Assembly (NCBI GenBank): GCA_943367755.1
Contig: CALRKB020000010.1
Location: forward strand, 55,845 to 119,844
Length of the DNA stretch: 64,000 nucleotides
Source: PCC-6802 sp943367755
GTDB taxonomy: Bacteria > Cyanobacteriota > Cyanobacteriia > Pseudanabaenales > Pseudanabaenaceae
Direction of reading: 5' to 3'
A program made the translations under genes and the position numbers. Of this stretch, positions 17,873 through 25,654 are shown piece by piece (the first letter of the stretch is position 1; the number at the start of each line of letters is the position of its first letter). Below the pieces are notes generated by a model. The model worked only from the letters and a program-made list of their open reading frames with translations. It was not told the DNA's origin and ran no database searches.

Positions 17873-18859
17873 ATGCAACTTAACCGCATCATTGCCTTAG
17901 TACTCGTAGTTGTTTGCTTTGTGGCAGCGGCTTTTGGCATCCAACGTCGCCAGAGCGAAGCAGCATTCGATTTTAAGGGACTTGAGAACAAACGAGATCG
18001 CCTCGAATTAGTGAGCCTCGAAGGTGAAATTAATGGTGCGCGCAGCATTTCATCTGGGGCGATCGCCGTGCGCAACCGATTGCAAGAAATTGAGAGTAAT
18101 AAGCAGATTAAAGGCGTTTTACTCACAATTAATAGCCCCGGTGGGACGGTTGCTGCCAGCCAGGAAGTGTATGCCGCAGTTAAGCAAGTGAGAGAGAAAA
18201 AGCCCATTGTGGTGAGTATGCTCGATCAAGCCACTAGCGGCGGGTATTACATCGCTAGTGCTGCTAATAAAATTTATGCCAATCCAGGTACGCTCACTGG
18301 CAGTATTGGCGTAATTCTGAGTAGCGTTAATGTCAAAGAGCTATTCGATCGGATTGGCATTGAATCTCAAACGCTAAAAACAGGCCCTTACAAGGATATC
18401 TTTTCACCCTTCCGCGCCGCATCGGATCAAGAAAAGCAACTGTTACAAGCATTGTTGCAAAATACCTATGAGGAATTTATTGGCGATGTCGCTAAGGGGC
18501 GCAAAATGGATGTTGAAGCAGTGCGCAAGTTAGCCGATGGAAGAATTTATACTGGACGGCAGGCGAAGGCAAACGGCTTAGTTGACGAAATCGGCACCTA
18601 TGAAGATGCGGTTGCCGATCTGCGCAAGCAAGTTAGAGCTAAGTTTCAAATACCTGAGAGTCAATCTTTGCCAATTGAGCGCGGCCCTGGTTCGCTAGAT
18701 CGTCTATTCGATCAACTTCTCTCGATATCTCCAGTCAAATTGCAGCTACCCGCACCTTTTAATACGCTCATAGATCGAGTTGCCCAAAATTTGTCGCAGG
18801 ATACAAATAGTCTATCCAGCAAAAATCCCCCTATTTTACTGTTACCGAGCTGGTATTGA
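17873..18859 (+). CDS. sppA: Signal peptide peptidase SppA, short (36K) type
   Basis: 328 residues, a membrane-anchored S49 serine protease that degrades cleaved signal peptides. One N-terminal anchor (about 5-23) is followed by the protease domain. The likely Ser-Lys dyad is S122 in ATSGGYYIASA and K174 in KTGPYKDIFSPF; LTGSIGVIL is the conserved strand between them. Length fits the single-domain form rather than the 67K tandem form. It follows the atp terminator, and trmB begins about 15 bases after its stop, so sppA-trmB may be a two-gene unit. Confidence 0.9.
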   Translation: MQLNRIIALVLVVVCFVAAAFGIQRRQSEAAFDFKGLENKRDRLELVSLEGEINGARSISSGAIAVRNRLQEIESNKQIKGVLLTINSPGGTVAASQEVYAAVKQVREKKPIVVSMLDQATSGGYYIASAANKIYANPGTLTGSIGVILSSVNVKELFDRIGIESQTLKTGPYKDIFSPFRAASDQEKQLLQALLQNTYEEFIGDVAKGRKMDVEAVRKLADGRIYTGRQAKANGLVDEIGTYEDAVADLRKQVRAKFQIPESQSLPIERGPGSLDRLFDQLLSISPVKLQLPAPFNTLIDRVAQNLSQDTNSLSSKNPPILLLPSWY

Positions 18860-18873
18860 TACCCATTGGCACT

Positions 18874-19566
18874 ATGCAAACAAGCCCTGTTGCAAACCCG
18901 ATCAAACGCGTGCGGGTGAGAGAACACGTCAATCCATTGGGGGAAAAATATCAAACTCCCACACCACCACCTGACTGGGCAGCGATCTATGCTCACTGGG
19001 CAAAGCCCTTGAGCTTAGATATTGGCTGTGGTCGCGGCGAATACATTCTGCAAATGGCACAGTTAAAACCTGACTGGAACTGGCTGGGACTAGAAATTCG
19101 CGAGCCTTTGGTGCATAGTGCGATCGCGGCTCAAAGGTCGCTCGGTCTAGACAACTTACATTACCTATTTTGTAATGCCAATATTTCGTTGGTTGGGTTG
19201 CTGCCGCCTGCGAAAGTGCAACAGGTAACCATTCAATTCCCCGATCCTTGGTTTAAGCGCCGCCAGCACAAACGACGTGTGGTGCAACCAGAGCTAGTCA
19301 AGGCATTAGCCAATCTGCTTGTCCCAGGTGCACAGATATTGTTGCAATCAGATATCTTGATGGTAGCCACAGAAATGCTGAAGAATTTTGAGGCGGCAGC
19401 AGGATTTCACAATCTTGCTGGCAAGGGACAATTTGCCGATCCTAGTATCTATCCCGAACATATCCCCACGGATCGGGAATCATGGACTTTGCTGCAAGGG
19501 GGGAGTATTTACAGAGCGCATTTAACCTATGCAGGACTTAATCAGTCAATCCCCCGACCACTTTAG
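18874..19566 (+). CDS. trmB: tRNA (guanine-N7-)-methyltransferase
   Basis: About 230 residues from the ATG at 18874. A TTG at 18856 overlapping the sppA stop is possible, but family proteins start near RVRVREHVNPLG. It uses SAM to methylate G46 in the tRNA variable loop. Seen: SAM motif LDIGCGRGEYILQMA, LGLEIREPLV, FCNANIS, and the TrmB signature IQFPDPWFKRRQHKRRVV with the catalytic Asp. A final TDRE-like motif (PTDRESWTLLQG) is also present. Confidence 0.93.
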   Translation: MQTSPVANPIKRVRVREHVNPLGEKYQTPTPPPDWAAIYAHWAKPLSLDIGCGRGEYILQMAQLKPDWNWLGLEIREPLVHSAIAAQRSLGLDNLHYLFCNANISLVGLLPPAKVQQVTIQFPDPWFKRRQHKRRVVQPELVKALANLLVPGAQILLQSDILMVATEMLKNFEAAAGFHNLAGKGQFADPSIYPEHIPTDRESWTLLQGGSIYRAHLTYAGLNQSIPRPL

Positions 19567-19679
19567 AAAAGATAATTTGCTAGTACTTGCCATTACGCTG
19601 ATTGCATTGCCTAACAAGGATGAAAGTAGAGAAGAGTGCAACGCCCAGCACGGAAATCATGCTAAGCGATCACGCTATT

Positions 19680-20573
19680 CTAGGGAAGTTGTTTAGGTAA
19701 TGAAGGGGAAAGAGCTTTTAGCATTGCTTCTTTCTTTGAAGCAGGGAAAGCTCCTTGCTTTACCTTGGTAGAAAGATAGCCAGGGAATTTACACGGTAAG
19801 TACTCATTCTGAATCCATAACCTGAAATCACCTAAAGCTGCCAATGGAAATATAAAAGCAGAAATATCACCATTAGCTTTAGCTTGTGGGAAGTAATCAG
19901 GATAGTCATGTGGATACTTAATGCGTTGGCCGTACTTTACATCATAGTCATTACTCTGCCAATACTTACTCCAAATCTTGCCAACACTAATATCTGGAAT
20001 AGTATGAGAATCAAGAACTAGTCCTTCTTGAATCCAGGTAAGAACAATGTCTGCTGTTTCCCTGAAAACGCTAAAATAACCATTAGGTAAAGAATTGAGC
20101 ATAAGACGATCATGGTAATGCCTCCATGAGCTTAATAGTGTCGCTTTGGGGTCGTACCCAGTTTTCAGATAAATGAAATCCCTTAGGGACTTACGTGCTA
20201 GCAACCGAAAGTTAGTTTTTGCTATCTCCGTACAATAACGCCCAGCTTCAAAAGCATAATATTCAAGAAAAGCTGTACAAACAGCATCTGGATAAGCATG
20301 AACTTCTTGGGATTTATATTGCACTTTTAGGTATAGCTCCCCACCCTCAAATCCCTGCCCATCAATCAATTGATTGATTTTTTTGTCCTTTAGCTCCCCA
20401 CCACTACTAAGAGCTTTATGATCTACTCCGCAGATTTTAGCTAAAGCTCTTCCAGTGAGAAAAGGTGTCCCATCATCTAAAACACCCATCTCAATACCAT
20501 TAACTTCTGTAGATTTGACTACATTAAACTTGATCTCAATCTGATGAAATTCCTGTTTTTTGTCTTTACTCAT
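19680..20573 (-). CDS. BstA/P63C-like phage-related protein
   Basis: About 297 residues from the ATG at 20573. A longer frame to 20636 exists, but GGAGG lies just before 20573. The N-terminal half has LDDGTPFLTGRALAKICGVDHKAL, then YPDAVCTAFLEYYAFEAGR and RLLARKSLRDFIYLKTGY, a layout seen in phage regulators of the P63C/KilA-N/BstA groups. The C-terminal half (HTIPDISVGKIWSKYW, YPHDYPDYFPQAKAN, CKFPGYLSTKVKQG) looks like the BstA-type C-terminal domain; BstA proteins are prophage-encoded abortive-infection factors. The assignment is from memory of family patterns and is not certain. It overlaps by 8 bases the end of the winged-helix pseudogene upstream, its operon partner. Confidence 0.5.
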   Translation of the reverse strand: MSKDKKQEFHQIEIKFNVVKSTEVNGIEMGVLDDGTPFLTGRALAKICGVDHKALSSGGELKDKKINQLIDGQGFEGGELYLKVQYKSQEVHAYPDAVCTAFLEYYAFEAGRYCTEIAKTNFRLLARKSLRDFIYLKTGYDPKATLLSSWRHYHDRLMLNSLPNGYFSVFRETADIVLTWIQEGLVLDSHTIPDISVGKIWSKYWQSNDYDVKYGQRIKYPHDYPDYFPQAKANGDISAFIFPLAALGDFRLWIQNEYLPCKFPGYLSTKVKQGAFPASKKEAMLKALSPSLPKQLP

Positions 20574-20955
20574 GACTGCCTCCACCAAGCAGAATTGCGA
20601 TAGTACGTTGGATAGCTTCTTTGTCAGCCGAAACACCTAATAATTGAGTTTGCAAACGCTTTTCTTCTTGCTCTTTCAAGTCAAGAGACTTTTTAAGAGT
20701 CTGAATAACGTACTCAGGGCTAGCAAGATCCTCGCCATTTTGAGATCGCGGCAAAAAATAATAAGTAGGTCGTCTACCAGTGCCATGAGCACAGGACAAA
20801 TATTTGAGCTTGACAAGCAAAGATAATCTATTCCTGATTGGGGATTCCTTGATATCTGTTGACTCTAAAACATCGTTAATTGAAGTGGACCCAATCGACT
20901 GAACAACTTTGAGGGATCTCTAAGCTCTGAGAAATTGAGATCTCTAATTTCCTCA

Positions 20956-21804
20956 TCAAGTGGTTTTAGGGAATAATTCTCCAGTGGAGACACTGCCTGA
21001 AAGCCTTTCCCAGTAAACAAGTTCTGGGGTGCGATAATTCAATGCTTGATGCGGACGCTCTTGATTATACCAATTAAACCATTTTCGTACTTCCTTATGC
21101 AAATGAATACCATCTTCGAAAGCCATTAAGTAAATCAACTCGTATTTCAGCGATCGCCACAACCGTTCGATGAAAATGTTGTCGTAAAACCGTCCACGCC
21201 CATCCATGCTGATTTCCACTCCAGAGGCTTTCAGACATCCTGTAAAGGCATTTGCGGTAAACTGACTGCCTTGATCCGAGTTAAAAATCTCAGGACTGCC
21301 ATACTGAGCCATTGCCTCCTGCAAGGCTTCAGTGCAAAACCTTACTTCTAAGGTGTTTGAAATCCGCCAAGACAAGACTTTACGGCTGTACCAGTCCATC
21401 ATTGCCACAAGGTAGAAATGTCCTTTCAGCACTGGCAAATAAGTGATATCAGTACACCAGACCTGATTGGGAGCATTAATAGCTAATCCACGCAGCAGAT
21501 AGGGGTATACCTGATGCTCTGGATGTGCTTGGCTTAAACGGGGCTTGGGATAAATGGCTTCTATCCCTAACTGACGCATCAACCGTTGTACCCGTTTGCG
21601 ATTCACCTCATGACCTTGTTGGCGTAGCACTACGGTCATGCGACGACTGCCATAAAATGGTGTTTCTAAGTATTGCTGGTCAATCAGCCTTAACAACCTC
21701 AACTCTTCCTCCGTGGGTGCTTGCGGTTGATAGTAGAAGCTGGAACGAGCAATCCCTAGCAATTGGCATTGCCGTACCATACTCAGTTCACAATGGTCAG
21801 ACAC
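20956..21804 (-). CDS. IS3-family transposase OrfB (DDE integrase domain)
   Basis: 282 residues. An HTH-like segment (LLGIARSSFYYQP; RKRVQRLMRQLGIEAIYPKPRLS) is followed by the rve-type catalytic core with DDE residues in WCTDITYLPV, FNSDQGSQFT and IERLWRSLKYE. GTG at 21804-21802 overlaps the orfA stop by one base; in this family the active product is usually an OrfAB fusion made by -1 frameshifting. The catalytic triad is complete. Confidence 0.93.
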   Translation of the reverse strand: MSDHCELSMVRQCQLLGIARSSFYYQPQAPTEEELRLLRLIDQQYLETPFYGSRRMTVVLRQQGHEVNRKRVQRLMRQLGIEAIYPKPRLSQAHPEHQVYPYLLRGLAINAPNQVWCTDITYLPVLKGHFYLVAMMDWYSRKVLSWRISNTLEVRFCTEALQEAMAQYGSPEIFNSDQGSQFTANAFTGCLKASGVEISMDGRGRFYDNIFIERLWRSLKYELIYLMAFEDGIHLHKEVRKWFNWYNQERPHQALNYRTPELVYWERLSGSVSTGELFPKTT

Positions 21805-22121
21805 TACCAGGGCTTTGCGTTCTTCAACCCCAACTGTGCTGACCTGGTGGCTAAAAAATCCCGTTCCACCTTCAACTGTCCGATCTGACGATATAACTCG
21901 TCAATCTGGGCTTGTTGGCTCTCATCGGCTTTATGCACCCCACTACTTTTCTCAAACAGGTTACTGGCTTCATCCAGCAACTGTCGTTTCCAGTTGTTAA
22001 TTAGCGTCGCATGAACTTCATACTGGTTTACTAATTCCGAGATTGTCTTCTCGCCTCGAATAGCTTCCAGGGCGACTTTTGCTTTGAATTTGGGATTGTA
22101 CTGCTTGCGTTTGTTACTCAT
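21804..22121 (-). CDS. IS3-family transposase OrfA (helix-turn-helix)
   Basis: 105 residues beginning MSNKRKQYNPKFKAKVALEA, the typical OrfA HTH_Tnp_1 start, with ISELVNQYEVHATLINNWKRQ as the recognition region and a C-terminal leucine-zipper-like coiled coil (QIDELYRQIGQLKVERDFL). It binds the terminal repeats and, as an OrfAB fusion, takes part in transposition. Intact. Confidence 0.92.
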   Translation of the reverse strand: MSNKRKQYNPKFKAKVALEAIRGEKTISELVNQYEVHATLINNWKRQLLDEASNLFEKSSGVHKADESQQAQIDELYRQIGQLKVERDFLATRSAQLGLKNAKPW

Positions 22122-22446
22122 GAACTACTCCTATCATTATTTCGAGTGGTTCAGAGCTTAACCCCCTGTCCAGTTTTTGGGGTCCACCTCAAATCGTTAT
22201 CTCGGCGTTGGTTTGAAAAAGCGTGCTAACTATTGACCAAATACGCTCCCCCAATGGATCTAGAGTTGTTAGTTCGTCAATTTCGTTACAGTCTTTTGCG
22301 TCCACTGTATTTTTGTTGAATGGGAATACAGTGGCTTGCAAAGAAGCCGGTTCGATGGCACTATACATATTCACAAGTGATCTCCTTATTAAAGGTGGTC
22401 GTTCGGGGCGACCCAGACTTGAACTGAGCGCCCCGACTTTTGAAAA

Positions 22447-22488
22447 TCAAATGCTTGACTTGTTCCGCAAAAAACTCCAAGCATTTGA
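22447..22488. promoter_or_regulatory. Perfect 11-bp inverted repeat, operator-like
   Basis: TCAAATGCTTG (22447-22457) and CAAGCATTTGA (22478-22488) are exact complements separated by 20 bases. They lie 70-115 bases upstream of the split wHTH gene, a reasonable place for an autoregulatory site. The spacing would also suit an RNA hairpin. Confidence 0.4.
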
Positions 22489-22506
22489 TCCACACAAATA
22501 TAAAAC

Positions 22507-22531
22507 GCTGAGCTTTTTGCTCGGCTTTTTT
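22507..22531 (+). terminator. Intrinsic terminator-like hairpin, plus strand
   Basis: GCTGAGC and GCTCGGC pair (one G-U) around TTTTT and are followed by TTTTTT. The polarity is plus strand, yet no convincing plus-strand gene ends here. It may end an unannotated RNA made antisense to the wHTH gene leader, or may be fortuitous. Confidence 0.45.
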
Positions 22532-22609
22532 CATATTCGGGAATATAGTAGCATAAACGCTAAATATAGTGGTTGCAATCATGTTCAACCAAAATAAAAC
22601 ACTAGCCAA

Positions 22610-22795
22610 TCAAGATGAGTTCAGCAAATTAGCTGGCATTGGTTTCGTTGCATAGGAAGTGAAAAAACTGGTGGATAAGGAGCGCAAAAATTCTTTGCAA
22701 AGCTGAGGTAACAAGATTATTGCGCATATAAAGTCTATTTTGCGTTCAGTCGCTACTGCATGTAAGTTATTTAATAACTCTATATTCTTTGTCAT
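22610..22795 (-). CDS. Possible small protein, unknown
   Basis: A 61-codon frame starting MTKNIELLNNLHAVATERKID, with GGGAG five bases before the ATG. It contains one moderately hydrophobic stretch with a cysteine (DFICAIILLPQLC) and no recognised domain. It could be a real small protein upstream of the wHTH gene, a remnant, or chance. The ribosome site is the only positive evidence. Confidence 0.25.
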   Translation of the reverse strand: MTKNIELLNNLHAVATERKIDFICAIILLPQLCKEFLRSLSTSFFTSYATKPMPANLLNSS

Positions 22796-22898
22796 ACAGG
22801 CTCCCTAACATCCCACCTAGTGGAACCACTGCCCAAATATATTAATGCTTAAAAAAGGGGGGATCGAGTCTTTAGCTATTGAGTGAATAAGTCCTACT

Positions 22899-23135
22899 AT
22901 GAGAACCATATTCCTAGCCCTAATTAAGCTCTATCGCCTGGTGCTATCACCACTGCTTGGCCCCTCCTGTCGCTTTCAGCCGACCTGCTCTCAGTATGCC
23001 ATTACAGCGATCGAGCGGTTTGGTGTCTGGAAGGGGAGTTGGCTGGCAATCAGGCGAATTGGTCGGTGTCACCCTTGGCATCCTGGCGGCTACGATCCTG
23101 TGCCGGAGGAGTGTCAAGAGCATCATCATCTATAA
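22899..23135 (+). CDS. yidD: Membrane protein insertion efficiency factor YidD
   Basis: 78 residues, full length. The family core is clear: ALIKLYRLVLSPLLGPSCRFQPTCSQYAITAIERFG, then GRCHPWHPGGYDPVP. The three invariant cysteines and the amphipathic N-terminal helix are present. It works beside the YidC insertase at the membrane. It is not next to rpmH, rnpA or yidC here, as is common in cyanobacteria. Confidence 0.96.
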   Translation: MRTIFLALIKLYRLVLSPLLGPSCRFQPTCSQYAITAIERFGVWKGSWLAIRRIGRCHPWHPGGYDPVPEECQEHHHL

Positions 23136-23210
23136 TCCTGAGACATCTCAAGATCCATGAAAATTCTTTTAATCAATTCTTTTGGGTATCGCATTGAGCC
23201 AACCTAAAAA

Positions 23211-23774
23211 TTACTCCATCAGGCAGCTAAACAACCCTTCTACCGTAAGGTTAAAATCTTTAGCAAATTCTGGCACTGGCAAACTCATCCCTGGCTCATC
23301 ATAGATAGAAGTCGGTTGATTTGGTAGATAAACAAGTACAGATTGTTCATTCGGATCGATCAGCCATCCCATTTGAGTTCCATATTTGAGACAATGCAAA
23401 ATATTTTTCGTAACCTTGGTTTGGCTCTGGTCAGGTGAAAGTATTTCGATTGTCCAATCTGGAGCAATTGAAAAAATATTAGCAATACCACCATTTTCCT
23501 TGCGTGGAATTCTACCCCACAGAAACACAGCAATATCAGGAACGGTTGAGCGCCCACCAAAAGTACAGCGCAGTTCGGTAAAAGCTCGTGCAATCTGTTT
23601 GGGTTTTACAATTAAGTTGATTGCAGGCGCTAATTCAGTCTGAACTACACTGTGTTCTCCTTGTGGCATAGGTTTCTGGATAATAAGCCCATCAATGTAT
23701 TCGCTGGCGGGTTCAGTCTCCGTCAACTGTAGAAATTCATCTAGCGTAAGGGGTTTAGTAGGAGTTTGTACCAT
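23211..23774 (-). CDS. Uma2-family (DUF820) putative nuclease
   Basis: 187 residues, full length for the family. Uma2 proteins have a restriction-endonuclease-like PD-(D/E)XK fold and are greatly expanded in cyanobacteria. Seen: LTLDEFLQLTETEPASEYIDGLIIQKPMPQGEHS, VPDIAVFLW, DWTIEILSPDQSQTKVTKNI (acidic residue then Lys), and MGWLIDPNEQSVLVY. It stands alone between yidD and a membrane polymer ligase gene; biological role unknown. Confidence 0.88.
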   Translation of the reverse strand: MVQTPTKPLTLDEFLQLTETEPASEYIDGLIIQKPMPQGEHSVVQTELAPAINLIVKPKQIARAFTELRCTFGGRSTVPDIAVFLWGRIPRKENGGIANIFSIAPDWTIEILSPDQSQTKVTKNILHCLKYGTQMGWLIDPNEQSVLVYLPNQPTSIYDEPGMSLPVPEFAKDFNLTVEGLFSCLME

Positions 23775-23857
23775 TTCCCGGTTTCCTCAAAAGGGGTAAG
23801 TTTCCCTTCCTATACTTGCTATTCTACAGATGTATCAGACAGTGTTGTCAATCGCTG

Positions 23858-25249
23858 TTAAACGGCATCAACTTCATGGGATAGAGCATAGCCGCCTCGG
23901 CTCACACCATAGACACCTGCCAGCAAAAGCCAACTGAGCATATTCACTCTTGGTTCGTAAAACACGACATCGAGAATGCCAAACATCAAATAGAGGGCGA
24001 TCGCCACCACAGTTACCACTACTAATCCTTTCGTTTGGTTTGGCAACTTGGCCTTTAATCCTAAAACGATCGCCCAGCCAATCATGCCTAAAAAGCCAAA
24101 TAATCCTGGCAGACCAGTTCCAACCGCGATCGCCAAATATAAATTATGTTCGTGGGGTAATCCATTCAGGTTGTGGCCGAGTGTGGCAGCAATCAGGTCA
24201 AAGCTACGCAAGCCCCAACCCTGGATCGGGTGTTGCTGGACTAAGTTCACGGCGAATTGCCATGCATCAAGACGATAGAGCGTAGAAACAAAGTCTTTGC
24301 GACTGGGATCGAAGGCACTAGTAAGACGATTGATAAAACCACCTGGAAATAGGGGGCGCAGCCATTCACCACCAATACCCCACAAAGGGCCCCATGCCGC
24401 CCAACTCACCAATCCCGCCCCTAGGCTCAGCCCTAAAACCAAGTACCAGAAGCGATAGTAAATTGCCAATAGACCAAATCCGATCGCTACAATAGCCCAG
24501 GCATTACGCGAACCCGTCAAAATTATGGTGGCGATGCCCAGCCCTAGGGAGATCGCAGCCCAAATCTGTTTTGTCCGATTCGCTCCCTTGTCAACCTCGT
24601 TAATTTTGCCAAGCGCAAAGTGACAGGCAATCGGCATCACCATCGCCAGATAAAGCGCTGCCTCGTTGTAATGACCGAATAATGAGGCGACACGGCCATC
24701 TGGACTAAAACCCAGGTTAATTTCATAACTGCCAAATAAGCGGGGTAGCCACCAATCTGGTTGATTGAGCCCTGCCTGCACGACACCCAAGAGACCGACA
24801 GGGATAGAACTGAGTATCCATAGATAGGCGATATGGTGAAATTGGGTTGGAGTTTGGATCAGGAATGAAGCGATCGCAAATAGTAAGAAAAATGGCAAGA
24901 AGTTCCACAGACCTGTCCAGGCGACGGATAGATCGAAGGCAATCAGCGTCGCAAAGATCAGCCAACCTGCTAGCATCAGCCAGCCGCGATTAATCGACGT
25001 ATCTAGCTCGCGCCATCCCCGCTTGATTAAAAATAAGCCCATCAGCAGCATCCCTGCCACAGGCGAGATCGCATTATTCAAAGGCAAAATTAATACTAGG
25101 GTTTGCAACCAGTACCAATAGAGATTTAACTCCGGGTGCGGCGATCGCAACCACAGATGAGAGCCTATTTGTTGAGTTATTTTCGCTAAGATCGAGATCA
25201 AGTTCAGATTGTTGGTGCCATAAATTGCCGCAGGATTAGCGACAGCCAA
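23858..25249 (-). CDS. O-antigen ligase / polymerase family membrane protein
   Basis: 463 residues with about ten to twelve membrane helices. The Wzy_C-type central loop is seen in LYRLDAWQFAVNLVQQHPIQGWGLRSFDLIAATLGHN followed by LPHEHNLYLAIAVGTGLPGLFGF, which matches the family (Wzy/WaaL and the cyanobacterial IctB-like proteins). The likely role is joining or polymerising surface glycans at the plasma membrane; a bicarbonate-related role was once proposed for the IctB group. No other glycan genes lie nearby. Confidence 0.75.
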   Translation of the reverse strand: MAVANPAAIYGTNNLNLISILAKITQQIGSHLWLRSPHPELNLYWYWLQTLVLILPLNNAISPVAGMLLMGLFLIKRGWRELDTSINRGWLMLAGWLIFATLIAFDLSVAWTGLWNFLPFFLLFAIASFLIQTPTQFHHIAYLWILSSIPVGLLGVVQAGLNQPDWWLPRLFGSYEINLGFSPDGRVASLFGHYNEAALYLAMVMPIACHFALGKINEVDKGANRTKQIWAAISLGLGIATIILTGSRNAWAIVAIGFGLLAIYYRFWYLVLGLSLGAGLVSWAAWGPLWGIGGEWLRPLFPGGFINRLTSAFDPSRKDFVSTLYRLDAWQFAVNLVQQHPIQGWGLRSFDLIAATLGHNLNGLPHEHNLYLAIAVGTGLPGLFGFLGMIGWAIVLGLKAKLPNQTKGLVVVTVVAIALYLMFGILDVVFYEPRVNMLSWLLLAGVYGVSRGGYALSHEVDAV

Positions 25250-25282
25250 TCTATGATAACGCTACGAAACCTCAGTTTGAAA

Positions 25283-25654
25283 TTAGCTTGCCATGCCAGT
25301 TTGTAGGGTTTTCAGAACCACTGACATATCATTGCTCAGGATTGCATTTACATTTAGCCACAAACCCGCAAATTCTCGACTGCGGATAATTCCTGAGGCA
25401 TCGGGTTCTAAGCCCCTATATTTACCATTTTCTAAAATAAACCAATCGATTTGTCGATCTAATGTCCGCCAGACAATGTATTCTTTGACGCCGTTACGTT
25501 CGTAGGCGCTTTTTTTGCTATGTAAATCGTAGGAAACAGTACTGGCAGAGATTTCGACAATTAGTTCGGGTACGCTTGTAATGTAACCATCGGCATCGAT
25601 TTGGGCATTACCTCCTAAACGGAATAGCACGGCATCGGGCTAAGGTTCGTTATA
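25283..25654 (-). pseudogene. Truncated Uma2-family gene with in-frame stop
   Basis: The frame has the C-terminal two thirds of an Uma2 protein (FRLGGNAQIDADGYI, VPELIVEISASTVSYDLHSKKSAYERNGVKEYIVW). Immediately upstream in the same frame it reads NEP-stop-PDAV, the TAG at 25642-25640 standing where family members usually have a sense codon such as Gln (CAG). The N-terminal part is gone: only one base separates the ycf46 stop from this frame. It is most simply a deletion remnant fused behind ycf46. Confidence 0.75.

Larger units (their letters stand above)
20881..22191 (-). mobile_element. IS3-family insertion sequence, 1311 bp
   Basis: Terminal inverted repeats begin TGAAGTGGACCC at 20881 and, read from the other end, TGAGGTGGACCCC at 22191, with about 19 of 25 outer positions matching. 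The flanks are AAT at 20878-20880 and AAT at 22192-22194, a 3-bp target duplication as usual for this family. It carries orfA and orfB on the minus strand, both intact, so it could still be active. The insertion is in frame-neutral position inside the winged-helix gene. Confidence 0.93.
20566..22374 (-). pseudogene. Winged-helix regulator gene split by an IS3-family element
   Basis: Two pieces: the 5' part from GTG at 22374 (preceded by AAGGAGA) to 22192, and the 3' part from 20880 to the TAA at 20566. Removing the IS and one copy of the 3-bp duplication restores one frame of about 165 codons across NAEITINDVLESTDIKESP. The product would have a DNA-binding winged helix (ERIWSIVSTLF; INDVLESTDIKESPIRNRLSLLVKLKYL; GRRPTYYFLP) followed by a charged helix. 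The downstream phage-related gene starts inside its last codons, so they formed an operon; the wHTH protein may have repressed it. A shorter product from an internal start in the 3' part remains possible. Confidence 0.8.
22379..22898. other. Upstream region of the split winged-helix gene, about 520 bp
   Basis: This stretch lies between the wHTH gene start and yidD. It holds an inverted repeat CGGGGCG/CGCCCCG (22404-22410, 22429-22435), a second perfect inverted repeat at 22447-22488, a plus-strand terminator-like hairpin at 22507-22531 and one weak small minus-strand frame. No conserved gene was recognised. The promoter of the wHTH/BstA-like unit should be here. Confidence 0.4.

Noticed and set aside
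22223..22597. 124-codon plus-strand frame antisense to the split winged-helix gene
   Set aside because: Antisense to a real coding fragment, crosses the terminator-like hairpin, no domain.
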